Source of the DNA: Candidatus Poribacteria bacterium
Lineage (GTDB): Bacteria; Abyssobacteria; SURF-5
Assembly (NCBI GenBank): GCA_016215705.1
Contig: JACRIR010000199.1
Location: 1 to 48,479, forward strand
Direction of reading: 5' to 3'
DNA: 48,479 bases
Positions 8,725 to 17,385 of the stretch are shown here, in pieces. The translations under genes were made by a program, and so were the position numbers. How positions within the stretch are numbered: position 1 is the first letter of the stretch; every line of letters starts with the position of its first letter. The notes beneath the pieces were generated by a model. That model was not told where the DNA came from and did not search any database. It saw only the letters and a program-made list of their open reading frames with translations.

Positions 8725-9090
8725 ATGGAAAACAGGCAGAAGCGCCTCGGCGAATTAATAAAGCAGGAAATAAGCGAAATGATGCTGCGGGAAATCAAGG
8801 ACCCGCGCATCGGTTTTGTCTCCATCACGTCGGTGGACATGACTGCCGATCTTCGTCACGCGAAGGTCTTTATCAGTGTCCTGGGGAGTGAAAGCGAAAG
8901 AAAATCGTCGCTGGCGGGGCTGCGAAGCGCGACGGGCTTCATCAGACGCGAGTTGGGACATCGATTGCGTTTGAAATACACGCCCGAGATCAGTATCACT
9001 TATGACAAGTCCATCGAGGAGGGTGTTCGCATCGTCGCGCTCATCGATTCAGTTACTAAAGAGAGAACCAGCTTGTCAGATGACGAATGA
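8725..9090 (+). CDS. rbfA: Ribosome-binding factor A
   Basis: 121 residues with the RbfA KH-like fold: N-terminal helix RLGELIKQEISEMM, the conserved KDPRIGFVSITSV stretch, then LRHAKVFISVLG and LGHRLRLKYTPEI. RbfA binds the 30S subunit near the 5' end of 16S rRNA during late maturation and cold adaptation. It sits in its usual place after infB, here separated from ylxP by a repeat copy. Its stop overlaps the nrnA start by 11 bases. Normal length. Confidence 0.95.
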   Translation: MENRQKRLGELIKQEISEMMLREIKDPRIGFVSITSVDMTADLRHAKVFISVLGSESERKSSLAGLRSATGFIRRELGHRLRLKYTPEISITYDKSIEEGVRIVALIDSVTKERTSLSDDE

Positions 9091-10072
9091 GATCAGTCAC
9101 CTTCTCGAGATTATTGAAACGCATCGCAGCTTTCTCCTGCTTTCGCACGTCGACCCTGACGGCGATGCGATAGGCTCATTAATAGCGTTTGCGCTGCTAA
9201 TCGAGAGGAAGGGCAAGAAAGCTGTCGCATATGATCAGGACGGAGTTCCGGAGATTTACCGTTTTCTTAAAGGCTGCGACCGGATAGTTTCCGTCATACC
9301 TCCTGCCGAGCATTTCGAGGTGGCCGTCTTTCTGGAGTGTCCCGACGTGAGACGCGCCGGTACGGCATGCTCGCCGTTCATCGAGAAGATTCCCCTCTGG
9401 GTTAACATAGACCATCACATGGAGAACTCACGGTTCGGACATCTCAATATCATCGATGAGAACCTGTCCGCGTTGGGCGAGACGCTCTTCGATCTGTACA
9501 GGGAATCGAAGGAGCCCATGGACTCGGCGGTCGCCGAAGCGCTCTATGCGGCCATCATGACGGACACCGGCTCATTCAAGTACATCAATACAACCCCCCG
9601 GGCGCACGAAATTTCCGCCCAGCTCATCAGGCTGGGCATTAATCCGTATCGCATGTACGAGGAAATATTTGAAACTCTGAGCAGGCCCGCCGCGCTCATT
9701 GCGGCGCGCGCCCACTCGACTCTTGAGATTGACAACGGGATATCGTGCATAACGATTACTCTTGACATGTTCAAGGAGACGGGCTCAACGGCGGACGACA
9801 CTCAGGAGATCGTGAACCTGGGCAGGAATATCAAAGACGTGGAGGTCGCGCTCTTGTTCAGGGAGACGGCAAACGGAGTCAAGGTGAGCTTGCGCTCGAA
9901 GCACAATGTGAACGTCAATGAGATAGCCGTTAAATTCGGCGGAGGCGGCCACTTGAGGGCTGCCGGATGCACTATCGAGGCCGATATGAAACATGCGAAA
10001 GAAATGATATTCGCCGCCGTGAGAAAGGCCTTGCAGGAGGCATCGGGCCATGCGCGGCCAAATGAGCGCTGA
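9080..10072 (+). CDS. nrnA: DHH/DHHA1 phosphoesterase, NrnA-like (nanoRNase / pAp phosphatase)
   Basis: 330 residues; NrnA-type enzymes degrade 2-5-mer RNAs and dephosphorylate 3'-phosphoadenosine 5'-phosphate with Mn2+. Motif I is SHVDPDGDAIGS (H23, D27, D29), the DHH motif is D111-H112-H113, and the DHHA1 substrate motif GGGGHLRAAG lies near the C-terminus. Oddity: the usual metal-binding Asp of motif II (consensus like LDCxD) appears as E86 in FLECPD. The ATG at 9080 overlaps the end of rbfA and gives the family N-terminus; a longer frame from 9002 is inside rbfA. The truB gene overlaps its 3' end by 23 bases. Confidence 0.88.
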   Translation: MTNEISHLLEIIETHRSFLLLSHVDPDGDAIGSLIAFALLIERKGKKAVAYDQDGVPEIYRFLKGCDRIVSVIPPAEHFEVAVFLECPDVRRAGTACSPFIEKIPLWVNIDHHMENSRFGHLNIIDENLSALGETLFDLYRESKEPMDSAVAEALYAAIMTDTGSFKYINTTPRAHEISAQLIRLGINPYRMYEEIFETLSRPAALIAARAHSTLEIDNGISCITITLDMFKETGSTADDTQEIVNLGRNIKDVEVALLFRETANGVKVSLRSKHNVNVNEIAVKFGGGGHLRAAGCTIEADMKHAKEMIFAAVRKALQEASGHARPNER

Positions 10073-10985
10073 CAGTCAGACCGGCGGACTGCTGCTCGTC
10101 GATAAACCCGGCGGCATGACTTCGCATGACATTGTGGCCGGCATCCGGAGACATGTGCGCCCCCTCCGCGTCGGACACACGGGCACGCTTGATCCTCTGG
10201 CCACCGGCTTGTTGATCCTGTGTGTGGGCGAGGCCGTCAAGATCTCAGGATTCATTGAAAAAGAAGACAAGGTCTATCGCGGGGTGGCGCTCCTGGGCTT
10301 GCAGACGGACACGCAGGATGTTACGGGCAAAGTGACGGCCCGGACGGCCGTCGAAAACATCTCTGAGGAACAAGTCCGAAAGATCGCTTCCCGGTTCATC
10401 GGCGAAGTCGAGCAAAGGCCGCCCGCTTTCTCGGCGGTCAAGATTGGCGGAGTCCGCGCATACAAACTCGCCCGTAACTCGAAGCCGGTCGAAATGAAGA
10501 CAAGGCGCGTTCGCATCACGCGATTCGACATCGAGCGCGTACGACTCCCGCGAGTTGACTTCGTGGTCGAATGCTCGAAAGGCACTTATATTCGCGCTCT
10601 TTGCAACGACCTGGGCGCGGCGCTCGGCGTCGGCGGATGTATGGAATCGTTGAGGCGTCTGTCAATCGGGCAATACACAGTGGATAACGCAAAGGCTTTC
10701 GCAGAACTCAACTCCAGAGAAGCTGTTATGCAGACTCTGTTGCCGGCTTCGGAAGCGCTGTCATATACGCCCGCCGTCGTTTGTGGCTCAGAGGACGCGC
10801 GGCTCATTGAGTGCGGAATGCCGGTCATTGTTTCGAATGACCTTGAACCCGTGAAGAACGGAGATTCACTCGCGCACGCGTTGGGACCCGACGGTGAGCT
10901 TCTGGCGGTGGGCAGACTCGTGAAGAAGGGCGAAACACTTTTGTTCCAACCTAAGAGGGTGCTGATGACCGGTCGGCGCCGATAA
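10050..10985 (+). CDS. truB: tRNA pseudouridine(55) synthase TruB
   Basis: 311 residues. TruB isomerises U55 in the T-arm of elongator tRNAs. The N-terminus has LLLVDKPGGMTSHD, the catalytic-Asp motif is GHTGTLDPLATGLL, and RPPAFSAVKIGGVRAYKLAR and CSKGTYIRALCNDLG follow, ending in a PUA-like C-terminal region. The ATG at 10050 is preceded by AGGAGG (10034-10039); ATG 10062 is an alternative. It overlaps nrnA, placing it in the same transcript. Normal length for a TruB with a C-terminal domain. Confidence 0.95.
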   Translation: MRGQMSADSQTGGLLLVDKPGGMTSHDIVAGIRRHVRPLRVGHTGTLDPLATGLLILCVGEAVKISGFIEKEDKVYRGVALLGLQTDTQDVTGKVTARTAVENISEEQVRKIASRFIGEVEQRPPAFSAVKIGGVRAYKLARNSKPVEMKTRRVRITRFDIERVRLPRVDFVVECSKGTYIRALCNDLGAALGVGGCMESLRRLSIGQYTVDNAKAFAELNSREAVMQTLLPASEALSYTPAVVCGSEDARLIECGMPVIVSNDLEPVKNGDSLAHALGPDGELLAVGRLVKKGETLLFQPKRVLMTGRRR

Positions 10986-11020
10986 ACAAGGCGGCCCGCG
11001 CAAAATCGAGAGCCACTCGT

Positions 11021-11962
11021 ATGTTGATATTTACAAACGAAGACAAGAATATTCCCCAATTGCCGTCCATCTGTCTGACCCTTGGCATATTCGATGGAGT
11101 GCACCTGGGACATCAGAAGATTATCCGAAGAGTCGTCGAAAAAGCGGCTCATCTCGGAGGAAAAAGTTGTGTCGTCACATTCGACCCGCATCCACGCGAA
11201 GTGCTGAACCCTGACAGCGCGCCTGATCTTCTGACAACCACGGAGAAGAAGTCCAAACTAATTGAGGACCTCGGTGTCGACGCGCTTTGCCTGATAAAGT
11301 TCACCCGCGAATTCGCCGGCACCGAGGCGCACGAATTCGTCAGAAACTTCCTGGTCGGCGTCCTCCGCATGAAGGCGATCATCGTAGGATATGATTGGAG
11401 ATTCGGGAAAGGCCGCAGAGGCGACATTCACCTGCTCAGAGAGATGAGCAAGGGGGCAGGCTGCGAGGTCGAACAAGTCAACGGAGTGGACGTGGACGGC
11501 ACGGTAATCAGCAGCACGCTCATCCGCGAACTTGTGCTTGGCGGCGACCTCGAGCGAGTCGCGAGGTATCTTGGGCGCAGGTATTCTATCACCGGCGCTA
11601 TCGTCGGCGGGTCCCGCCTCGGACGCGAGATAGGTTTTCCGACGGCCAACATAGCGCCTCACCATGAAGCTGTGCCGCCCAACGGCATTTATGCGGTTTG
11701 GGCCGAAGTGAGCGGAGTTCGGAAGCCTGGAACCCTCAATATAGGCATGAGGCCGACCGTATCGAACGAGAGGAAAAGGACAATCGAAGTCCACATCATG
11801 GATTTCTATCATGACATATATGACCGGGAGATAGAGATTACGTTCGTCGAGAAACTGCGGGACGAAAAAAAGTTCCCCTCTCTCGATGCGCTCGCTGAAC
11901 AGATTAAGAAGGACGTTGAGCAAGCGAGGAGCATTCTGGTTGAACGGGGTAGTCACGTGTGA
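11021..11962 (+). CDS. ribF: Bifunctional riboflavin kinase / FAD synthetase
   Basis: 313 residues; converts riboflavin to FMN and FMN to FAD. The N-terminal nucleotidyltransferase domain shows GIFDGVHLGHQ and the VGYDWRFGKGRRGD segment; ISSTLIREL leads into the C-terminal flavokinase domain, with GSRLGREIGFPTANI and PPNGIYAVWAEV. It ends the rimP-to-ribF operon. In many bacteria rpsO and pnp come next; here tpiA-secG follows. A tpiA promoter appears to begin inside its last codons. Confidence 0.95.
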   Translation: MLIFTNEDKNIPQLPSICLTLGIFDGVHLGHQKIIRRVVEKAAHLGGKSCVVTFDPHPREVLNPDSAPDLLTTTEKKSKLIEDLGVDALCLIKFTREFAGTEAHEFVRNFLVGVLRMKAIIVGYDWRFGKGRRGDIHLLREMSKGAGCEVEQVNGVDVDGTVISSTLIRELVLGGDLERVARYLGRRYSITGAIVGGSRLGREIGFPTANIAPHHEAVPPNGIYAVWAEVSGVRKPGTLNIGMRPTVSNERKRTIEVHIMDFYHDIYDREIEITFVEKLRDEKKFPSLDALAEQIKKDVEQARSILVERGSHV

Positions 11963-11968
11963 TATAAT
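11940..11968 (+). promoter_or_regulatory. Putative sigma-70 promoter for tpiA-secG
   Basis: TTGAAC (11940-11945), a 17-base spacer and TATAAT (11963-11968), overlapping the 3' end of ribF. RNA would start near 11975. Confidence 0.55.
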
Positions 11969-12013
11969 TATCGCCGTTTGCACCCGTACGCCACGACTTT
12001 ACGGAGCGAAGAC

Positions 12014-12796
12014 TTGAGACAAATAATGGTCGCAGGAAACTGGAAGATGTATAAGCTCGCCGGCGAGGCGCGCGCTCTGGCATCCGACCTGAAGGCGAAG
12101 CTGGCAGGACATGATTCGGCTGTGAGCGTCGTCCTATGCCCGCCATTCACCGCTCTGGCCGCTGTTGCGGCTGCGATCGCGGGCACAAGGATGCTCCTCG
12201 GGGCGCAGAACATGCACTGGGAAGAGAAAGGCGCCTACACCGGAGAGGTTTCGCCCTCAATGCTGAAGGACGCGGGCTGCACCCATGTGATTATCGGTCA
12301 TTCAGAACGGCGTCAGTATTTCGGAGAGACCGATGAAAACGTTAACAAGAAGACTCGCGCGGCGCTGGCGGCCGGTCTCAAACCCATTGTATGCGTCGGC
12401 GAGACCGAGCGCCAACGAGAGGAAAGGAAAACGGAAGCCGTGATCGTCGAACAGGTTCGCAAAGGTTTGGCAAACCTGACCGTGGAGAACATGGCTGACG
12501 TTACAATTGCTTATGAACCAGTCTGGGCAATCGGAACAGGCAAGAATGCGACTCCGAAACAGGCCCAGGAGGTCCATGCGTTGATTCGTGGATTGCTGAC
12601 GGAAATTTTCGGCGAAAAAGTAGCATCGGCGCGTCTGATCCTTTACGGTGGCAGCGTCAAGCCGGATAACGCGCGCGAGCTTTTGGCAGAACCGGATATT
12701 GACGGCGCGCTCGTCGGCGGCGCCAGCCTGGACGCTGACTCTTTCGAGAAAATAGTCCGCGCAGGTATTGCCGTCACGCCCAACAAGGAATCGTAG
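12014..12796 (+). CDS. tpiA: Triosephosphate isomerase
   Basis: 260 residues; interconverts dihydroxyacetone phosphate and glyceraldehyde 3-phosphate. All active-site elements are present: VAGNWKM (substrate Lys), IIGHSERRQYF (catalytic His), AYEPVWAIGTGK (catalytic Glu and flexible loop) and LYGGSVKP. The N-terminus fits a TTG start at 12014 (encoding MRQIMVAGNWKM) with GGAG upstream; the in-frame ATG at 12026 is possible, and a TTG at 11978 would overlap the likely transcription start. Its pairing with secG is common in bacteria. Confidence 0.95.
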   Translation: MRQIMVAGNWKMYKLAGEARALASDLKAKLAGHDSAVSVVLCPPFTALAAVAAAIAGTRMLLGAQNMHWEEKGAYTGEVSPSMLKDAGCTHVIIGHSERRQYFGETDENVNKKTRAALAAGLKPIVCVGETERQREERKTEAVIVEQVRKGLANLTVENMADVTIAYEPVWAIGTGKNATPKQAQEVHALIRGLLTEIFGEKVASARLILYGGSVKPDNARELLAEPDIDGALVGGASLDADSFEKIVRAGIAVTPNKES

Positions 12797-12814
12797 TCAA
12801 GGAGAAAACACCGT

Positions 12815-13321
12815 ATGACTTTGGTAGGTATTCTTCTGCTCATCATACACATCATTGCTTGCAGCGGGCTCATACTCATCGTTCTGTTACAAGCCGGAAA
12901 AGGCGCATCGCTGGGAGCGTCATTCGGAGGCGGCTCGAGTCAAACCGTGTTTGGAGCGCGGAGCGCGACTTTCATCGGGAGACTGACGTGGGTTCTTGCG
13001 GGAGCATTTATGGCGACTTCGCTTCTCTTGACGGTCATATCGCCCTGGGGCGGACGACAAGCCGGGACAGCATCCGGCATCCTGCATGAAGAACCGGTCA
13101 CCCTGCCGCCAGTGGGATCGCCGTCGGGCGCGACGCAACCAACGGCTGGCGAGTGGCCGCAACAGACACAGCCTGCGGCAGCCTTGCCGGCGCAGCCGCC
13201 GACCGAGCCGGCGGGGACACTCGGGCAAGGGGAGAAGACGACCACGCCGAAGACGCCTGCAAAAAGCCAGCAGCAGTCAAAATCGAAGGCTTCTTCGCCG
13301 GCCAAACAGAAGCACCCCTGA
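12815..13321 (+). CDS. secG: Preprotein translocase subunit SecG with long C-terminal tail
   Basis: 168 residues. SecG is the small partner of SecYE in the inner-membrane translocon. Two membrane segments (about 3-26 and 52-75) flank the conserved cytoplasmic loop GKGASLGASFGGGSSQTVFG. Typical SecG is about 70-115 residues; here residues 76-168 form a low-complexity tail rich in Pro, Gln, Ala and Thr, ending in a Lys/Ser-rich stretch, probably disordered. It follows tpiA by 18 bp. Downstream lies the palindrome array. Confidence 0.92.
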   Translation: MTLVGILLLIIHIIACSGLILIVLLQAGKGASLGASFGGGSSQTVFGARSATFIGRLTWVLAGAFMATSLLLTVISPWGGRQAGTASGILHEEPVTLPPVGSPSGATQPTAGEWPQQTQPAAALPAQPPTEPAGTLGQGEKTTTPKTPAKSQQQSKSKASSPAKQKHP

Positions 13322-13727
13322 GCTTGCTCACGGCACGACGGGAAAAGGACTCCTCCTCTTCCCTGCCTTGGTTCTTGTCCAATCCCAGAAAAAAGGTTCT
13401 TGGTTCCAAGTTCCTGGTTCCCGGCTAAATTCATCCAAGAAACCGAGTTTGACAGCGTGGCATTCTTTCATTCTCTCAAAGGTGAGAATGCGGGTGCATG
13501 TGCCGCGAGAGTCCGGCTTATTCGGGAATACGGTGCGGCATGGCCTATCCGGGAACACGACGCGGCACGGCCTATCCGGGAACACGACGCGGCATGGCTT
13601 ATTCGGGGACACGACGCGGCTTATTCGGGGACACGATGTCGCATCGTGTCCCCGAATAAGCATACTGCACTCAGACTGAAGTCCGGAGCATTGGTTTTAC
13701 AGCTTTCTGTAATCGAGGATCATTCCC
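13322..13727. other. Gene-free repeat region between secG and murA
   Basis: No gene seen; all open frames are products of the repeats. It holds a GGTTCTTGGTTCC-type phrase repeat (about 13395-13428) and the half-palindrome array (13518-13661). GAGGA at 13714-13718 serves as the murA ribosome site. Confidence 0.6.
13518..13661. repeat. Tandem array of GGGGACAC half-copies ending in a full palindrome
   Basis: Five units in a row: 13518-13544 (27 bp, starts TTATTCGGGAATACGG), 13545-13571 and 13572-13598 (27 bp each, CTATCCGGGAACACGACGCG, differing at one base), 13599-13620 (22 bp) and a full palindrome in 13619-13661 with 20-base complementary arms around TCG. There are no unique spacers between units. 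Confidence 0.85.
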
Positions 13728-14984
13728 ATGGACGCCTTCATAATTCGCGGAAGTCGGGCCCTTAAGGGGAAAGTCAAGGTCCGGGGAGCGAAGAACGCCG
13801 TACTCCCCATCATGGCTGCCGCATTATTGACCGACGAACGTTGCACGATTGAAAATATTCCCACGCTGCGCGATATCGTCACCATGGGCAAGGTGCTCAA
13901 GCATCTGGGCATGGCGATAGAGGACAACGGCAACGGCGCGCTCGTGGTCGACAGCAGCGGACTAGCGAATCATATCGCCCCATACGAATTGGTGCGGACG
14001 ATGCGCGCGTCGGTTCTGGTCATGGGACCGCTCCTGGCAAGACTTGGAAAAGCCAAGGTGGCCCTGCCGGGCGGCTGCGCCATCGGGCTCCGTCCGATAG
14101 ATATCCACCTTAAAGGTCTTGAGGCGCTGGGCGCCAAGATAAAGATAGGCCGGGGTTACGTCGAGGTATCTGGCAAGAAGCTGCACGGCGCCGAAATCCG
14201 CCTCTCATATCCGAGTGTGGGCGCAACGGAAAACCTGATTATGGCGGCCGCGCTCGCCGGCGGGAAGACAGTCATCGATAATGCCGCGCGCGAACCCGAG
14301 ATACAGGACCTGGCTAAATTCCTGCGGTCGCTCGGCGCAAAGATTGAGGGTGAAGGGACATCGAGGATTTCCATAGAAGGCGTGCAGCGCCTCGGCTCGG
14401 CGACGCACTGCGTGACGCCCGACAGAATAGAAGCCGGCACATACCTGGCCGCGGGCGCGATAACCGGCGGGCGTGTCACGGTCGAGGGTGTGGTCGAGGA
14501 ACACTTGAAGCCGGTCTCCTTGAAACTTGCGGAGGCGGGGGTAAACATCGAGGTCGATGGGTCTTCAATAACCGCCTCGATACCCGGACGCATGCGTCCG
14601 TTGAATATCCGGACAATGCCTTATCCGGGTTTTCCGACGGATATGCAAGCGCAGTTCATGGCTTTGATGACCGTCACCCCCGGAATCAGCTCGATAACTG
14701 AAACGGTTTTTGAGAACCGGTTTATGCAAGTGGCCGAACTCAACCGGATGGGGGCCGACATCCGGATCGAACACAACACTGCGATCATTAACGGCGTCAA
14801 TAACCTTTCGGGCGCCGAGGTGATGGCATCGGACCTGCGCGCCAGCGCCGCGCTCGTGCTCGCCGGCCTGGTCGCCCGCGGTGAAACCCATATCTCGCGG
14901 ATTTATCATATCGACAGAGGATACGAGCAGATCGAGTGTAAGTTGAGAGACCTCGGGGCCGACATCGAACGGGTGAAAGAATAG
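13728..14984 (+). CDS. murA: UDP-N-acetylglucosamine 1-carboxyvinyltransferase
   Basis: 418 residues; catalyses the first committed step of peptidoglycan synthesis, enolpyruvyl transfer from PEP to UDP-GlcNAc. The N-terminus has KVKVRGAKNAVLPIMAAALL; C117, in PGGCAIGLRPIDIH, is the loop cysteine alkylated by fosfomycin. PSVGATENLIMAAALA, PGFPTDMQAQFMAL and the C-terminal RASAALVLAGLVARGET are also family segments. Full length. hisD begins 52 bp later, an arrangement seen in several phyla where murA heads a his gene group. Confidence 0.97.
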   Translation: MDAFIIRGSRALKGKVKVRGAKNAVLPIMAAALLTDERCTIENIPTLRDIVTMGKVLKHLGMAIEDNGNGALVVDSSGLANHIAPYELVRTMRASVLVMGPLLARLGKAKVALPGGCAIGLRPIDIHLKGLEALGAKIKIGRGYVEVSGKKLHGAEIRLSYPSVGATENLIMAAALAGGKTVIDNAAREPEIQDLAKFLRSLGAKIEGEGTSRISIEGVQRLGSATHCVTPDRIEAGTYLAAGAITGGRVTVEGVVEEHLKPVSLKLAEAGVNIEVDGSSITASIPGRMRPLNIRTMPYPGFPTDMQAQFMALMTVTPGISSITETVFENRFMQVAELNRMGADIRIEHNTAIINGVNNLSGAEVMASDLRASAALVLAGLVARGETHISRIYHIDRGYEQIECKLRDLGADIERVKE

Positions 14985-15036
14985 GGAAGTTCGGAGAACC
15001 GGCGAAAAGAGGTTAGACAAGGCTCTGGTCTTAGTT

Positions 15037-16338
15037 ATGATGAAGATAGTAGACACAGCGAAGACCTCTCCGTCCGAATTGGATGAATTGCTGTTTGGAG
15101 AGAGAGCGGAGGCGGAATCCTCCGGGATCGAACGCGCCGTCCGGGCAATCGTGGAATCGGTCCGCCGTGGAGGTGACCGTTCCGTGGCGCGTTTTACGAA
15201 GAGATTTGATGGGGTTGCACTCAGGCCGGCCGACTTCGAGGTTGGCGAGGCCGAAGTTCATCTCGCCCACAAGAGTCTTCCGTCGAAGTCGCTCAGCGCT
15301 CTCAGGAGAGCCCACGAAAGAATAGTCGCGTTCCATAGGAAGCGCCTGCGGCAAAGCTGGCTCAGCCGAAAGTCGAACGGAGCGCTCCTGGGCCAGCGGA
15401 TTTCTCCAATTGAGCGAGTGGGCGTGTATTGTCCGGGCGGCAAGGCGTTCTATCCGTCTTCCGTGCTCATGAACATCGCCCCGGCGAAAGTGGCAGGCTG
15501 CCGTGAGATTATCATGGTGTCTCCGCCGTCGGGAGCCGGAGGAACGATACATCCTGCGCTCCTTGCCGCAGCCGCTATGGCAGGCGCAACGAGGATATTC
15601 AGGATCGGCGGGGCTCAAGCCGTTGCTGCGTTGGCGTACGGAACCGAAACGATTCCGAAAGTGGACAAGATCGTGGGACCAGGCAACGTCTATGTCACGC
15701 TTGCAAAACGTCTCGTCACAAGCGAGGTAGCGATAGACATGGAAGCGGGCCCCAGTGAAATCGTGATTCTTGCAGATTCCACTGCGAGCGCGCGGCTTGT
15801 GGCTGCGGACCTCCTTTCACAGGCGGAGCACGACGAAATGGCTGCATCTATTCTCGTGACGACGTCGCGAAAGCTCGTGCGCGAGACGTTGAGAGAAATC
15901 GAAATTCAGATGAAGGCTCTCGACCGGCGTACGATTATTCGCGAATCGCTCGGCCGGCGAGGGCTGGCAATCGTGGCGAAAGACATGGAAGAGGCAATCG
16001 ACATTGTGAACCGGCGCGCGCCCGAACACCTGGAATTGCTTGTGCGCGACCCGGAACAGACGCTTGAGAAAATCCGTAATGCGGGCGTGGTCTTTCTGGG
16101 AGAGCAAACACCCAACGCGGTGGGAGATTATCTTGCCGGACCGAACCATGTGTTGCCCACGGGCGGACGGGCCCGGTTCTCGTCTCCATTGACTGCAGAG
16201 GATTTCAGAAAGGTCACCAACGTCATCCGGTACACCGATAAGGAATTGCAGTCGGATGGCGATGACATAGTCGCGATTGCGGAGCTCGAAGGTTTCACGG
16301 CTCATGCGAATGCAATAAAGGTAAGGCTTGAGAGATGA
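15037..16338 (+). CDS. hisD: Histidinol dehydrogenase
   Basis: 433 residues; zinc enzyme catalysing the last two steps of histidine synthesis, oxidising L-histidinol to L-histidine with NAD. Motifs: RVGVYCPGGKAFYPSSVLMN, RIGGAQAVAALAYGTETIPKVDKI, GPGNVYV, DMEAGPSEIVI, LLSQAEHDEMA (zinc His) and NAVGDYLAGPNHVLPTGGRARFSSPL. Two adjacent ATGs open the frame, without a strong ribosome site. The stop overlaps the hisC start (ATGA). hisG and hisB are not adjacent. Confidence 0.97.
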   Translation: MMKIVDTAKTSPSELDELLFGERAEAESSGIERAVRAIVESVRRGGDRSVARFTKRFDGVALRPADFEVGEAEVHLAHKSLPSKSLSALRRAHERIVAFHRKRLRQSWLSRKSNGALLGQRISPIERVGVYCPGGKAFYPSSVLMNIAPAKVAGCREIIMVSPPSGAGGTIHPALLAAAAMAGATRIFRIGGAQAVAALAYGTETIPKVDKIVGPGNVYVTLAKRLVTSEVAIDMEAGPSEIVILADSTASARLVAADLLSQAEHDEMAASILVTTSRKLVRETLREIEIQMKALDRRTIIRESLGRRGLAIVAKDMEEAIDIVNRRAPEHLELLVRDPEQTLEKIRNAGVVFLGEQTPNAVGDYLAGPNHVLPTGGRARFSSPLTAEDFRKVTNVIRYTDKELQSDGDDIVAIAELEGFTAHANAIKVRLER

Positions 16339-17381
16339 GTTACACGCGGAAACATCTGGCCACAGTGGAGGGCTATGTCCCGGGCGAGCAGCCAGCCGAG
16401 GGTGGTTTCATCAAGCTGAATACGAATGAGAATCCATACCCGCCCTCTCCACGAGTGTTTGAAGCCATACAGCAGGTGACCCCGGAGAGGATGCGTAAAT
16501 ACCCGGACCCTCTTTACCGGCGGCTCAGCGCAAAAATCGCGCAGGTGTACGGCGTCAAGCAGGAACAGGTTTTCATCGGTAACGGGTCGGATGAAGTCCT
16601 TAGCCTGCTTGTACGGACTTTCGTTGACCCTGACGAGAAGGTTGTCTACACGTATCCGTCCTACGTGCTGTACGAGACGCTTGCGCGCCTCAATGCCGTC
16701 GGATGCGAGGCGGTTGAGTTGGATGAGAACTTCGACCTCCCGAAAAGAGCATTCAGCGCCGGGGGTAAGCTATTGTTTGTGGGCAATCCGAATAATCCCA
16801 CAGGGAGAGGCATTCCCGCAGACACAATGGGCAGGCTATGCCGTTCATTTCCCGGACTCGTGGCCACAGACGAGGCATACGCTGATTTCAGTAATAGCTC
16901 GTGCGTGTCCTTGCTGCGAGATTGTCAGAACCTGATGATTTTGCGAACGTTCTCTAAATCGTTCTCGCTCGCTTCGATCAGGGTCGGATTCGCGCTCGCA
17001 AGAGAAGAGCTTGTCGCCGACCTAATGAGAATGAAGGATTCGTATAACGTGAATCTCCTGAGCCAACTGGCGGCGGAAGCGGCCCTCTCGGACCTCGAGC
17101 ACATGCGTGCAAACGTGCTTAAGATCGTCCGAACTCGCACTCTCCTGATCAGCGGACTGGCGGCGCTCGGGTTTGTCGTTTATCCGTCCGAATCCAATTT
17201 TGTCCTCGCAAAGTATCCGAACGGAAGCGCCCGCCCGCTCTATGAGGAATTGAAACGAAGGAAGATACTTGTGCGATATTTTCCGCTCAGGCGGCTTGAG
17301 GACTGTCTCAGGATCACCGTGGGAACGGACGGAGAAGTTGACGCGCTTCTGAAGGAGTTGCGGGACATTCTGAAGAAATAG
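16335..17381 (+). CDS. hisC: Histidinol-phosphate aminotransferase
   Basis: 348-residue PLP-dependent class I/II aminotransferase converting imidazole-acetol phosphate and glutamate to histidinol phosphate. It shows the N-terminal IKLNTNENPYPPSP, GNGSDEVL, GNPNNPTG, DEAYADF and the Schiff-base lysine motif RTFSKSFSLASIRVGFA, with C-terminal VRYFPLRRLEDCLRITVG. Four-base ATGA overlap with hisD indicates translational coupling. Normal length. Confidence 0.95.
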   Translation: MSYTRKHLATVEGYVPGEQPAEGGFIKLNTNENPYPPSPRVFEAIQQVTPERMRKYPDPLYRRLSAKIAQVYGVKQEQVFIGNGSDEVLSLLVRTFVDPDEKVVYTYPSYVLYETLARLNAVGCEAVELDENFDLPKRAFSAGGKLLFVGNPNNPTGRGIPADTMGRLCRSFPGLVATDEAYADFSNSSCVSLLRDCQNLMILRTFSKSFSLASIRVGFALAREELVADLMRMKDSYNVNLLSQLAAEAALSDLEHMRANVLKIVRTRTLLISGLAALGFVVYPSESNFVLAKYPNGSARPLYEELKRRKILVRYFPLRRLEDCLRITVGTDGEVDALLKELRDILKK

Positions 17382-17385
17382 GGAC

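Noticed and set aside
13518-13661. Possible CRISPR array
   Set aside because: Units are directly adjacent with no unique spacers, and they are halves of a palindrome found elsewhere; no cas gene is present.
13086-13765. Several frames over the secG tail and palindrome array
   Set aside because: Their sequences are translations of tandem repeats in different frames and of the secG low-complexity tail.
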